Source of the DNA: a virus
Direction: 5' to 3' (one strand)
Length of the DNA: 43,907 nucleotides
Virus record (IMG/VR): IMGVR_UViG_3300037071_001703
Coordinates: 1-43,907 of that record
Below the pieces are notes generated by a model. The model made no database searches. It saw nothing but the letters and a program-made list of their open reading frames with translations, and had not been told where the DNA came from. Of the stretch, positions 31,057-38,515 are shown piece after piece (the first letter of the stretch is position 1; every line of letters begins with the position of its first letter). The position numbers and the translations under genes were made by a program.

Positions 31057-31093
31057 CCACCTCCTGGAAGTACCGCCGACTTCCAGGGGGTGG
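31057..31093. terminator. Bidirectional terminator
   Basis: 15-bp stem (one T.G) CCACCTCCTGGAAGT / ACTTCCAGGGGGTGG with a 7-base loop, ending 3 bases before the stop of the reverse operon. It separates that operon from the forward gene at 30294. Confidence 0.75.
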
Positions 31094-31096
31094 AGA

Positions 31097-31375
31097 TCAG
31101 TCGTCACCGAGCATGTAGGCGGTGACTTGATCCACCCAGGGGACCATGTCGGCGTGTTCTGCGGCCAAGACCTGGCCCATGGTGAGGAGGCGGATGGCGG
31201 CGCCGTACTTGCCCGGTTTGACGCGGAGGTCAGCGACCAGAGGGTCCTTGATGTAACCGGCGGCGATGAGGGCGTCGGCCATCACCATGGCCTCTCCCCG
31301 CTTCAGCTCGGTGAAGCCCTCGATGATGAGGAACTGTTCCAGGCGTTCTCTAAGAGAATTGGCGCTCATTGCCAT
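31097..31375 (-). CDS. Small helical protein
   Basis: 92 residues from ATG 31375. NSLRERLEQFLIIEGFTELK and AMVMADALIAAGYIKDPLVA are alpha-helical; the end is acidic (DQVTAYMLGDD). Last gene of the reverse cluster, just before the terminator. No family recognised. Confidence 0.65.
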   Translation of the reverse strand: MAMSANSLRERLEQFLIIEGFTELKRGEAMVMADALIAAGYIKDPLVADLRVKPGKYGAAIRLLTMGQVLAAEHADMVPWVDQVTAYMLGDD

Positions 31376-31377
31376 GG

Positions 31378-31476
31378 TTACTGCCAGATGTCCTGGAAGA
31401 TGTCGACCAGGACCATCACGACCATGATGACGAAGAGGAGGCCGAGACAGGCCAGGACGTAGTGGGCGATGTTCAT
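31378..31476 (-). CDS. Tiny membrane peptide next to the lipoprotein
   Basis: 32 residues: NIAHYVLACLGLLFVIMVVM and VLVDIFQDIWQ, one hydrophobic helix. It starts in ATGA overlap with the lipoprotein and ends 2 bases before the next gene, so all three are one unit. Possible membrane partner of the lipoprotein. Confidence 0.5.
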   Translation of the reverse strand: MNIAHYVLACLGLLFVIMVVMVLVDIFQDIWQ

Positions 31477-31754
31477 CGGGGGCCATCCTGGCAGTTGGGC
31501 GAGTCAGCGACGATGGTCAGCGAGTCACTGGCCCGAGTGGTGGCGTAGATCTGGTTGGCCCCGTCACACCATGTGACAACGTTGGGGAAGGCGTCGTAGT
31601 TGACGTACACCTTGCGCGGCTCGCGATCGTAGGTGGCCTCCGACTCGGGGAGGTCATCGAGGGGCTTGGGGTCTTCGGCGCAACTGGTGAGGGAGCCGAG
31701 GCCGAACAGGGCCAGGAGGACGGCGATCAGCGTCTTCAGGGGGAACCCGGTCAT
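31473..31754 (-). CDS. Phage-encoded lipoprotein
   Basis: 93 residues from ATG 31754; the longer open start adds a non-secretory segment. A signal peptide (MTGFPLKTLIAVLLALFGLG) ends in lipobox LTSC, so Cys 25 would be lipid-anchored outside the membrane. The mature part is acidic then mixed (RKVYVNYDAFPNVVTWCDGA) with two more Cys that may form a disulfide. Surface lipoproteins in phages often block superinfection; this is inferred from position beside a membrane peptide, not shown. Confidence 0.7.
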   Translation of the reverse strand: MTGFPLKTLIAVLLALFGLGSLTSCAEDPKPLDDLPESEATYDREPRKVYVNYDAFPNVVTWCDGANQIYATTRASDSLTIVADSPNCQDGPR

Positions 31755-31993
31755 AGCGCCGTCTCCCGCTTGTTGCACCACACGCAGTAGCGGTGCTCTG
31801 GGATGTTGCACTGGTCGTCCACGATCTCATGATCGAAGTGCTCGCAGAGGAGAGTGTCAACGGCGACCTCGATGCGGTCGAGCAACTCTTCATCGCTGTC
31901 AGGGCCGTCCTCGGGCCAGTACTTGTCTTGGAGGACCCCGTCATGAACGAAGCTGTATAGCGCCCGTGCCCAGGGCGGTCGCTTGCTGCTCAT
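31751..31993 (-). CDS. Small Cys/His protein
   Basis: 80 residues from ATG 31993 (TGATG overlap). An acidic helical middle precedes CNIPEHRYCVWCNKRE, a Cys/His set for one zinc. Coupled to the lipoprotein by ATGA. Confidence 0.6.
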   Translation of the reverse strand: MSSKRPPWARALYSFVHDGVLQDKYWPEDGPDSDEELLDRIEVAVDTLLCEHFDHEIVDDQCNIPEHRYCVWCNKRETAL

Positions 31994-32577
31994 CACCACA
32001 CCTCGGGCTTGTTGATCGTGGGCTGGTAGTCCTCAGCCTTCGGTATCCAGCCACGGGCTGCACTGTTGCGGTCCTCCGGCTGCGGCGTCGGCTCATTGTC
32101 CTCGGCCATGTCGGCCAGCCGGGTCATCAGCCCCGGCTCGGGCTGCACGGCGTCGCAGATGGTGCAGGCGAGTCCCCCGCCGAACAGGACTCGGTCGAAG
32201 TTGTGTTCGTGATCCTCTTCTTCATCGAACTGCGGCCCGTAGTCGATGACGTTGCCGTGCTCGTTGGTGCGCTCGGGGTACTCAACTGTTCGGGCCTCCC
32301 GGTAGCGGGCCATCACTTCGACAATCTCTGCTATCGGGGTGTCCTCTTCCCAGATGAACATGCCCTTGTCGTTGAAGTTCTTGTCCAGCACGTTGAAGAG
32401 GGCGTCGGCCAACGCCTGCAACCTGGGCATCTCACAGCGCACACACCCCATCCCCGCTGTCGGGTAGCACCACTCGCCGCAGTCGAAGCACCAGGCCCGG
32501 TGCGACCCGACCGTCCTGTGCTCACCACAATCACGGGGCTGGTGGCCTTCGAAGAGCGTCTCCTCCTCCGTACTCAC
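31993..32577 (-). CDS. Cys-rich acidic protein
   Basis: 194 residues from a GTG with GAGGA upstream and GTGA overlap; longer starts shadow the next gene. WCFDCGEWCYPTAGMGCVRC offers several zinc ligands near residues 28-47, and CTICDAVQ another C-x2-C near 136. Acidic linker regions follow. This layout is typical of phage zinc proteins of unknown role. No family recognised. Confidence 0.65.
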   Translation of the reverse strand: MSTEEETLFEGHQPRDCGEHRTVGSHRAWCFDCGEWCYPTAGMGCVRCEMPRLQALADALFNVLDKNFNDKGMFIWEEDTPIAEIVEVMARYREARTVEYPERTNEHGNVIDYGPQFDEEEDHEHNFDRVLFGGGLACTICDAVQPEPGLMTRLADMAEDNEPTPQPEDRNSAARGWIPKAEDYQPTINKPEVW

Positions 32578-32735
32578 TCCAACTCCTCGGGCATCTCCCG
32601 GGCCGTGACGATCACGGCCTCCTGGGCGTCGAACCAACTGGGCAGCTTGGCCTTCAGCTTCCCCTTGGCCTCGTCCTCGTTCTCGGCCTCCACGATCACG
32701 CTGCCCTGGAGGATGTAGCCGACCAGGTACTTCAC
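32574..32735 (-). CDS. Small acidic protein
   Basis: 53 residues from a GTG with a strong GGAGG site and GTGA overlap. KYLVGYILQGSVIVEAENED, then KLKAKLPSWFDA, is a beta-alpha pattern. Function unknown. Confidence 0.6.
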   Translation of the reverse strand: MKYLVGYILQGSVIVEAENEDEAKGKLKAKLPSWFDAQEAVIVTAREMPEELE

Positions 32736-32926
32736 AACCCCTCCTTCTCCAAGGCGAGGAACTTGGTGGTGAACTGTTCGGCCAGGGCGCACTGGCGGGC
32801 CGTCAGGCCCGCGGGGCGGTCGTCGGCGTCTGGTGGCAGGTGTCCGTAGGAGATCAGCATCTTGACGACGGCTCGGCCGTCGCCGTCCGTGTCGATCACT
32901 GAGTCGATCATCTCAGAGAGGTTCAT
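32732..32926 (-). CDS. Small helical protein, head of the reverse cluster
   Basis: 64 residues from ATG 32926. NLSEMIDSVIDTDGDGRAVV is followed by an Ala/Arg/Gln helix. A TACCAT ends six bases before the ATG, but no -35 in the local consensus is seen. It may be leaderless. Confidence 0.6.
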   Translation of the reverse strand: MNLSEMIDSVIDTDGDGRAVVKMLISYGHLPPDADDRPAGLTARQCALAEQFTTKFLALEKEGL

Positions 32927-32979
32927 GGTGACATGGTATCTTCTCTGAGCGACTTGTTGTGATACGTACTGGAGCACTC

Positions 32980-33078
32980 ATGGACTTCCTCGGAACGGAC
33001 GGCGCCCGCGTGCTGGCCGTCACCATCCTGGCCGGTCTGGCCCTCATCGACGTGTTGTGGGAGTGGTTCCGCCGTTAG
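32980..33078 (+). CDS. Possible tiny membrane peptide on the forward strand
   Basis: 32 residues: MDFLGTDGARVLAVTILAGL, then ALIDVLWEWFRR, one hydrophobic helix with a basic end. GGAG stands five bases before ATG. It lies between two reverse genes and overlaps one by 4 bases. The frame and ribosome site are good, but direction against the cluster lowers confidence. Confidence 0.35.
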   Translation: MDFLGTDGARVLAVTILAGLALIDVLWEWFRR

Positions 33079-33236
33079 GCGGGTAACAGGTCGTCGTCTT
33101 CTGGGCACAGCAGGCCCAACCATGTCTCACCGTCGAACGATCCATGTATGCGGCCGTGTGAGGGGGCCTCGCGGTCCTCCACGTCATGGTCCTCCATCCG
33201 GTGACCGCACTGGTCACACACCAGCGGGTCGCTCAT
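33075..33236 (-). CDS. Small zinc-finger-like protein
   Basis: 53 residues: SDPLVCDQCGHRMEDHDVED near the start gives C-x2-C-G-H-x3-H-type ligands; CPEDDDLLPA ends it. ATGA overlap with the mucin-like gene. Probably one zinc; function unknown. Confidence 0.6.
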   Translation of the reverse strand: MSDPLVCDQCGHRMEDHDVEDREAPSHGRIHGSFDGETWLGLLCPEDDDLLPA

Positions 33237-34699
33237 GCCGTGGCGGGGAGGATTCCGGGGCCGATCGGCGGGAACGGACCGTCTGGGTTGGCGCAGGCCG
33301 AACTCTCGGGCGGATACGTGACGAGCACCGGCCCCGCTGTCGGGTTCACCTCAAAGGTCAGGAAGATGCCGTCTCGGAGGAAAGCATCACTCGGGTCTTG
33401 AATCCAGAAGCCGTCGTCAGTGAGAATCCATCCCGGTACGTCGTCAATCGAACCATCGGGATTGACCGAGGTGCCCGGATAGAGAACGTCCACGGTTGCT
33501 CCGGGTTGGTAGACCAGAGGTTGGGTCGAAACCAGATTTCCGTTGATGTCACGCATGGTGAGAGTACCAGTGACACCGGCCAGACTGGGGAAGCCGGGGG
33601 TCTGGAACGTGATCCGGATCACTGGCACCTCACGCACGCAGACCGTGCCCGCCGCCCCGAACGTGAACGTCTCAGGCAGGGTGCTCGTCGTTGTCGATGT
33701 CGATGACGAAGTAGTTGTCGTAGAGGGGGTCGTGGACGACGTGCTCGACGTGGACGTGCTTGGCCCCGATGTCGTCGTTGTAGGGGTAGTTGTCGTCGTA
33801 GTCGTAGACGTGGTGGATGGTGCGACGGTCGTCGTCGTTGAGGACTCGGGGACCGTAGTTGGGGCGACGGTGGTCGACGTACTCGTAGTGGGTGCCGTCG
33901 TCGTCGTGGGTGGTGCGGAGGTGGTAGTGGTCGACGGCGGGACAGTCGTGGTCGTGCTCGGGGCCTGGGTGTCCGGGACGCAGTCCGGGCATGTCGTCGT
34001 TGTCGTGCTCGTTGATGTCGTCACCCCTGTCGTAGACGTGCTTGTAGGCGGCACGGTGGAGGTCGTCGTAGAGGGAGCGGTAGTCGATGTAGTCGATGTC
34101 GTCGTTGTACCCGTTTGCGGCAGGCACTCCGACACGCTCGGCTCAGGCTGGCCCACATCGAAGGCGATGACCAATGAGCGGCCCTGGGCGTCAGCGAAGA
34201 ACTCCCCGATGGTCCCTGACCAGTTGGGGATCGCGTTGACGCTGACCGAGATCGGGTTCTGGCCGGTCTGGAGCCGCTCGTCAACCCCCGGCGTCCCCAC
34301 GAACTTGCAGACGAAGACCTTCTTCGGCGCCTCCGTCGTCGTGGTGGTCGGAATAGTGGTCGAGGTCGTAGTCGTGGTACCTGGGAGGGTGGTAGTCGTC
34401 ACCCCTTGGGGTGTCGTCCCCACCACCGTCGTGGTCCCCACCTCGGTCGTCGTAGTTGTCGAGGGGGATGTCGACATAGTCGTGGAAGACGTGGGTGACG
34501 ATGTCGTAGTAGGTGTGGTTGTAGATGTGGAGGTACCGCTCGTTGTTGATGTCGCCGCCCCTGTCGTCGTCGTGTAGGCCCGATGCGTGGTCGTGGTGGT
34601 GCCATAGCTCCCGCCACCCTCAGCCCCAACAGCAGTCGCGATGACGACTCCCAACGTGAGTGCTGTTGCTAGCGCTGCGGTGAACTTGGCCACCCGCAT
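33233..34699 (-). CDS. Secreted or surface mucin-like Thr/Ser-rich protein
   Basis: 488 residues, GGAGG site before the ATG. A signal peptide (AALATALTLGVVIATAVGA) leads to a Thr/Ser stalk, a folded domain near 127-198 (KKVFVCKFVGTPGVDERLQ; SVSECLP; two Cys), a longer second Thr/Ser/Pro stalk, then a C-terminal domain of about 145 residues (TVCVREVPVIRITFQ; VNPTAGPVLVTYP). Such stalks are O-glycosylated wall or surface proteins in actinobacteria, notably in Acidimicrobiia-type genomes. In a phage it may coat the infected cell, alter adsorption, or be a virion decoration. No cell-wall sorting signal is seen at the end. Confidence 0.7.
   Translation of the reverse strand: MRVAKFTAALATALTLGVVIATAVGAEGGGSYGTTTTTHRAYTTTTGAATSTTSGTSTSTTTPTTTSSPTSSTTMSTSPSTTTTTEVGTTTVVGTTPQGVTTTTLPGTTTTTSTTIPTTTTTEAPKKVFVCKFVGTPGVDERLQTGQNPISVSVNAIPNWSGTIGEFFADAQGRSLVIAFDVGQPEPSVSECLPQTGTTTTSTTSTTAPSTTTSTVPPTSTSTTGVTTSTSTTTTTCPDCVPDTQAPSTTTTVPPSTTTTSAPPTTTTAPTTSTSTTVAPTTVPESSTTTTVAPSTTSTTTTTTTPTTTTSGPSTSTSSTSSTTPSTTTTSSSTSTTTSTLPETFTFGAAGTVCVREVPVIRITFQTPGFPSLAGVTGTLTMRDINGNLVSTQPLVYQPGATVDVLYPGTSVNPDGSIDDVPGWILTDDGFWIQDPSDAFLRDGIFLTFEVNPTAGPVLVTYPPESSACANPDGPFPPIGPGILPATA
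33680..34560. repeat. Low-complexity Thr/Ser codon repeats
   Basis: On the reverse strand the DNA repeats ACN/TCN codons (forward GTCGTCGT-type) in two blocks, about 33680-34130 and 34325-34590, encoding the two stalks. Such tracts can expand or shrink by slippage. Confidence 0.7.
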
Positions 34700-34757
34700 C
34701 TCCGCCTCCTACCTGTGTTGTGAAAGTCGGAACCCTAGCAGAAATCACCTGCAAAGG

Positions 34758-34786
34758 GTGTGGTATCTCTTGCAGTGTGGTAGTAT
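34758..34786 (+). promoter_or_regulatory. Leaderless promoter of the zinc-finger gene
   Basis: GTGTGG, 17 bases, TAGTAT, then six bases and ATG 34793. The -35 differs from TTGTGG by one base. Confidence 0.5.
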
Positions 34787-34792
34787 GTCAAC

Positions 34793-35899
34793 ATGAACGA
34801 CGACCTCAATGAGATCCTGTTTGACGAGAACCTCGTTGGCGAGGAGGTCATGGCCGAGATCCGCAGCATGCGCTATCTCGACGCCAAGATCCTGATCGGC
34901 GTGGCCGTAGGGCTGGGCTGGCACTGGCAGCGGGCCAAGGCGTTCCACTTCATCTCCCACGACGGGATCAAGGTGGACATCCCCACCAACACGGCCCTCA
35001 ACGCCAAGGTGTTCCGCAGCCGGGTCAACACCCTGGTACGCCACCGCGACCCCAAGTCCGACCTCCACAGCGCCGTCGAGCAGATCATCGCCCACCCCAA
35101 CTTCAAGGTTGATCCGGACCGTGCTCGGGTACTTCGGGAGGCTGTAGCTTCGGCGCTCCCAGTGGAATCGACTCCGGCTCCCATCAGTGGCGGGAACCAT
35201 GAGCCGGAGTCGGTTCCAGTGGCAGCGGCGCCGACGCGCCGCAAGGTCCGCGTCACCAAGGAGGAGCCGTGGAGCGCCCACCGTAACGCCAAGGGCGAGA
35301 CGTACCCCTCCGAGGCCGTGATGGAGCGTGTCTGGTCCAACGACACCACCGACTACGCCTGCCGCTGGGAGGGGTGCGACTTCACCGACGACTCTCCCCG
35401 TTCGGTGGCCGCTCACTACGGCCCCGCCCACCGTCACGGTGAGGGCATCCAGCCCCAGGCCGAGGTGGACGGCATCGACCCGACGTGGGTGACCAACCCC
35501 CGGCGTGCCACCCGCATCCGCAACCTGGCCCGTGAGATCGACGGTGCCTTCGGTGCCGCCTTCTCGGAGGGAATCGCCCTGGACCCGGACTGGCTGGCCC
35601 AGTGGATCATCGACCACCGCATCGAGGCCCTGCCCTCCGATACCCCGGTACCGGCCGAGCCTCTGTCCACCGAGGAGATCCTCGACAAGATCGCCGCCCT
35701 GGTCGACCGTGGCCGTGGCAAGGTGCTGCGTGAGCAGGTCGACATCCTCCAGCGCCAGGTCGACGGCTACATCGATGAGCGTGACCACGTCCGTGACACC
35801 ATGCAGGACGCGCTGGATGCGGCCAACGAGCGGGCCTCCAAGGCCGAGGGCTACGTCCAGGCCCTGCGTGATCTGATCAACGAGACGCAGGGGAGCTGA
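34793..35899 (+). CDS. C2H2 zinc-finger-containing protein
   Basis: 368 residues. The first 110 are alpha/beta (MRYLDAKILIGVAVGLGWHW; KVFRSRVNTLVRHRD). A basic Pro linker follows. Near 186, YACRWEGCDFTDDSPRSVAA, then HYGPAHRHGEG, has the C-x4-C and H-x3-4-H spacing of a C2H2 finger. A helical C terminus is coiled-coil-like (REQVDILQRQVDGYIDERD). A DNA-binding regulator or a replication/recombination accessory is plausible. The gene is first in its operon and its mRNA is likely leaderless. Confidence 0.65.
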   Translation: MNDDLNEILFDENLVGEEVMAEIRSMRYLDAKILIGVAVGLGWHWQRAKAFHFISHDGIKVDIPTNTALNAKVFRSRVNTLVRHRDPKSDLHSAVEQIIAHPNFKVDPDRARVLREAVASALPVESTPAPISGGNHEPESVPVAAAPTRRKVRVTKEEPWSAHRNAKGETYPSEAVMERVWSNDTTDYACRWEGCDFTDDSPRSVAAHYGPAHRHGEGIQPQAEVDGIDPTWVTNPRRATRIRNLAREIDGAFGAAFSEGIALDPDWLAQWIIDHRIEALPSDTPVPAEPLSTEEILDKIAALVDRGRGKVLREQVDILQRQVDGYIDERDHVRDTMQDALDAANERASKAEGYVQALRDLINETQGS

Positions 35900-35905
35900 G
35901 ATACT

Positions 35906-36097
35906 GTGAAGCTCATGCCCCAATTGCCCGTCACCCAACTGGTGGACATCAACGCCCCTATCGATGACATCCAGGCTGCCAGCCTGGAACAGATCCGGGC
36001 CATCCGTCGATACGTCGACCGGGCCAAGGACTACGTGGCAATGTGGCAGCCCCGTCCCATGCCTGCCGACTTCGAACGAGAGGACCCCCGATCATGA
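35906..36097 (+). CDS. Small protein
   Basis: 63 residues from GTG 35906 (ATG 35915 would remove three). It is helical in the middle (AASLEQIRAIRRYVDRAKDY). ATGA overlap with the next gene. Confidence 0.55.
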   Translation: MKLMPQLPVTQLVDINAPIDDIQAASLEQIRAIRRYVDRAKDYVAMWQPRPMPADFEREDPRS

Positions 36098-36384
36098 CCG
36101 AGCCGATCCGTGACGACAAGTACATCGTGTTCCACCGTGACGAGTTCCTGGAGCACCTGGGCAACGCCTCAGGGTTCCAACATCTCGTTGTCAAGGACGC
36201 TGTGGTGATCAGGCGCCAGGACAAGATCGCCTCCCCCGCCCTGGCCACCTACGCCAGCATGATCGCCATCGCCGCCAGCCTCACCACCGACGAGGAGGCC
36301 CGTAAGGGCCTCCTCAAGGTGGCCGACTATTTCGAGGACCAGGCCAGGGCCGCGGCTGATGAAGGCCACAAGCTCCCAGACTGA
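36094..36384 (+). CDS. Small hypothetical protein
   Basis: 96 residues; the upstream extension is a shadow of the previous gene. YIVFHRDEFLEHLGNASGFQ, then a helical part (ATYASMIAIAASLTTDEEAR). Ends three bases before a new promoter. Confidence 0.6.
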   Translation: MTEPIRDDKYIVFHRDEFLEHLGNASGFQHLVVKDAVVIRRQDKIASPALATYASMIAIAASLTTDEEARKGLLKVADYFEDQARAAADEGHKLPD

Positions 36385-36386
36385 GG

Positions 36387-36415
36387 TTGTGTTACCAGCA
36401 ATGGGCCTGTACGCT
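36387..36415 (+). promoter_or_regulatory. Leaderless promoter before the C-x2-C-LHVGH gene
   Basis: TTGTGT, 17 bases beginning TACC, TACGCT, six bases, ATG 36422. Confidence 0.75.
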
Positions 36416-36421
36416 GGGGTT

Positions 36422-36616
36422 ATGCCCCAACCACCTACCATGCCCATCGGCTTTAAGCACCGCTCCCACTACAACAAGGCGGGATTGCCGAAGAAGCCCC
36501 TGACCATCCAGCAGGCCCAGGCACTCCTGACCGAGAACCCGGCCATGGAGATGTACACCTGTCACGTCTGCCGCTGCTTACACGTCGGCCATCGACCCTA
36601 CAAGGGGGGAACATGA
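36422..36616 (+). CDS. Small zinc-binding protein (C-x2-C, H-x2-H)
   Basis: 64 residues. A helix (TIQQAQALLTENPAMEMYTC) precedes CHVCRCLHVGHRPYK, which gives a compact Cys/His zinc site of a type often seen in actinophage small genes. The mRNA starts at or next to the ATG. ATGA overlap with the next gene. Confidence 0.65.
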   Translation: MPQPPTMPIGFKHRSHYNKAGLPKKPLTIQQAQALLTENPAMEMYTCHVCRCLHVGHRPYKGGT

Positions 36617-36828
36617 TCCAGTTAGAACCCGACATGAGGGTGGATGTCCACTTCGGACAGACCATCCTCCCCGGTCGGATCACCAAGTTCGTCCGCACCA
36701 GGGAGAGGTCGTACAAGGTGGTCTTCGATGATCCCCTGGTCTACGGTGGGTCCGGTGCAGGATGGTTCCCCCGAGAGATGGTCGCCCTCCCCGGACAACT
36801 CCCCGAAGAGGTTCCCGATGACCGTTGA
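36613..36828 (+). CDS. Small beta-barrel-like protein
   Basis: 71 residues in ATGA overlap. MRVDVHFGQTILPGRITKFV, then YKVVFDDPLVYGG, is an SH3/OB-like strand pattern, often nucleic-acid or protein binding. Overlaps the next gene by 11 bases in another frame. Confidence 0.6.
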   Translation: MIQLEPDMRVDVHFGQTILPGRITKFVRTRERSYKVVFDDPLVYGGSGAGWFPREMVALPGQLPEEVPDDR

Positions 36829-36955
36829 GGAACTGATCACAGCCCTGGGTGACCTGCCTGCTGACGCCAGCGTCAGTCTGGCGATCGGTCTGGCCGAAGC
36901 CCAGGAGTTCACCGTCGAGGTGGCTGACGACGGCTGGGTCGTGCTGGAGGGCTGA
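36818..36955 (+). CDS. Very small acidic protein
   Basis: 45 residues: TVEELITALGDLPADASVSL and AQEFTVEVADDGWVVLEG, a helix then a beta hairpin. TGATG with the next gene. Confidence 0.5.
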   Translation: MTVEELITALGDLPADASVSLAIGLAEAQEFTVEVADDGWVVLEG

Positions 36956-37368
36956 TGCCCACACCTGGTGACATACTCGCCGCTCGGATAGCCGAGTATG
37001 TCACTAGCGTGGTCCCCCAAGAACACGCCAAGGCCGTCTTCGAAGCCACATGCAGGGCCATCGCGACCCTGATGAACGACCCGTACTTCGTCAACCATCT
37101 TCAAGTCGTCAACCAGTTGCAGGAGGAGAACCAGTGGCTGAAACACCAGGTAGTGACCCTCACCGCAGCCGTAGCTTTGAAGAGATCCGCCGCGCCACGG
37201 AAGCGATCCTCCGCAAAGAAAGCCGCCTCTCCCACCAGCGCCAGCTCTTCCAAGACTCCGGCCCCCAGCAAGGGAACCACTACCAGCAGGGCCTCCACGG
37301 TCCGAGCGCCGAAGACGGCCTCCGCAGCCTCGGCGTTCCGAAGTGGGTTCAAACAGGCCCGGAGGTGA
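36955..37368 (+). CDS. Protein with histone H1-like tail, overlapping another gene
   Basis: 137 residues. Residues 1-70 are helical (NHLQVVNQLQEENQWLKHQV, leucine-zipper-like). The tail (SAAPRKRSSAKKAASPTSA) is a Lys/Ala/Pro/Ser-rich H1-like stretch suited to binding DNA. The last 235 bases are also read in another frame by the next gene; both frames have good third-position bias. Confidence 0.6.
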   Translation: MPTPGDILAARIAEYVTSVVPQEHAKAVFEATCRAIATLMNDPYFVNHLQVVNQLQEENQWLKHQVVTLTAAVALKRSAAPRKRSSAKKAASPTSASSSKTPAPSKGTTTSRASTVRAPKTASAASAFRSGFKQARR

Positions 37369-37664
37369 GTTGCTCGATGCTGGGCCACAAGTGGGTCCCG
37401 GCATTCTCCTCGTCAGCGATGGAGTGCGCCCGTTGCGGGTTGACCCGTACCACCCAGGGTCAGCAGATCACCTACAACACCACTGCCACCGTCATCCCGC
37501 AGTGGACCGGCACCCTCACCACCAAAGCCCAGATCACCGAGATCACCGACGAGATGGCGGCGTTGGAGAAAGCGGCCAAAGAGGCCCTGCTCTGCATCTG
37601 GTGCGGCAGGGCCTGTGCTGACGCCGATGATCTCGATGCTCATGAAGAGGAGTGTTCGTCGTAA
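37134..37664 (+). CDS. Zinc-binding protein starting inside the H1-like gene
   Basis: 176 residues from GTG 37134, with AGGAGG seven bases upstream. SFEEIRRATEAILRKESRLS is helical. HKWVPAFSSSAMECARCGLT gives a zinc pair and LCIWCGRACADADDLDAHEE a second Cys/His set near the end. The first 78 codons share DNA with the H1-like tail. Confidence 0.65.
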   Translation: MAETPGSDPHRSRSFEEIRRATEAILRKESRLSHQRQLFQDSGPQQGNHYQQGLHGPSAEDGLRSLGVPKWVQTGPEVSCSMLGHKWVPAFSSSAMECARCGLTRTTQGQQITYNTTATVIPQWTGTLTTKAQITEITDEMAALEKAAKEALLCIWCGRACADADDLDAHEEECSS

Positions 37665-37753
37665 GGAAGAGATGCCCGCTGGCCTTGGTCTTCTCCTCAG
37701 GGAGTTCTTTCCCTTGTGCCTCTTCCTCCCTCGTCTACGGGGCGACAGGCGGG

Positions 37754-38032
37754 CTAGTTCAGGTGACCGTGGATGCGGGTGATGATCTTGTCCATCGCCG
37801 CATCCCGGTCATCGAGGGGCACGGCCTCCAGCTCGTCCTCCATCGCCTGGGCCTCGATGGCCCGAGCCATCATCGTGGTGGCGATGTCACGGGCCTTGTC
37901 AGCAGGCAGCACGATGAAGCTCGCCGCGTCGTCGTCCCCCTCTTCCTCATGGAGGGAGAGGATCACGCCCGCCTTGTAGTTCTCGGGCTTGATGGTGAGG
38001 CCGATGCCGACGCCTTTGCAGATCACATTCAT
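37754..38032 (-). CDS. Hypothetical protein, divergent from the KTSC-like gene
   Basis: 92 residues from ATG 38032; upstream frame is shadow. GVGIGLTIKPENYKAGVILS, then an acidic helical half (AMEDELEAVPLDDRDAAMD). It faces away from the 38066 gene across 33 bases, so the two starts share one short control region. Confidence 0.6.
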   Translation of the reverse strand: MNVICKGVGIGLTIKPENYKAGVILSLHEEEGDDDAASFIVLPADKARDIATTMMARAIEAQAMEDELEAVPLDDRDAAMDKIITRIHGHLN

Positions 38033-38059
38033 ATGATACCAGTTCCTTTGTAGTAGACT
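38031..38059 (+). promoter_or_regulatory. Probable leaderless promoter of the KTSC-like gene
   Basis: ATATGA, 17 bases beginning TACC, TAGACT, six bases, ATG 38066. The box reads ATGATACC. The -35 is weak; it lies partly in the reverse gene's start codon. Confidence 0.5.
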
Positions 38060-38065
38060 GGAGCT

Positions 38066-38515
38066 ATGGCAGAGCGTAAAGCCGGTTTGGGAGCGAAGGG
38101 CTTGGCCCGCTCCCGCCAGAACATCTCCGAAGCGATCGCCGCCGCTGAGAACAACAAGGGCGGCTCGGTCAAGAAGAAGGTCCACGCCGGTACGTACGTC
38201 CACGACGAGGCGTACAACATCGACCAGCACGACCTCTCACCGTGGGCCGAGACGCCCCAGAGCACGCGGGTCAGCCGGTACCGCTACGACCATCTCAACA
38301 AGGCCCTCCAGGTCCAGTGGCGCAACAACAAGAACCGGGGCTACATCTACCTGGAAGTCCCCTACGAGACGTACCGGAACTTCGCCAGAGTCGTGTCCAA
38401 GGGCCGACGCATCAACACCGACCTCAACGACTACGACTACCGGGTGATGACGGTGGACGAGGTGGACGCCCCGAGCAACATCAGCCGGGGCCTGACGAGC
38501 CGGACGCGGGCTTGA
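38066..38515 (+). CDS. KTSC-domain-like protein
   Basis: 149 residues. A basic N terminus (ERKAGLGAKGLARSRQN) is followed by a domain near 80-135: VSRYRYDHLNKALQVQWRNN, then YIYLEVPYETYRNFARVVSK and a Gly-Arg-Ile-Asn / Tyr-Arg pattern, matching KTSC (Y-D, L-x-V-x-F, Y-x-Y-x-x-V-P, S-x-G-x-x-x-N). KTSC occurs in phage and lysyl-tRNA synthetase-linked proteins, with unclear function. Confidence 0.65.
   Translation: MAERKAGLGAKGLARSRQNISEAIAAAENNKGGSVKKKVHAGTYVHDEAYNIDQHDLSPWAETPQSTRVSRYRYDHLNKALQVQWRNNKNRGYIYLEVPYETYRNFARVVSKGRRINTDLNDYDYRVMTVDEVDAPSNISRGLTSRTRA

Noticed and set aside
33680-34560. Possible CRISPR array or VNTR
   Set aside because: Repeats are 3- to 6-base codon repeats inside one reading frame with no spacers; they encode Thr/Ser stalks.
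33543-34577. 344-codon forward frame rich in Val and Asp
   Set aside because: It is the reverse reading of the Thr/Ser repeat codons; the reverse strand has the signal peptide and ribosome site.
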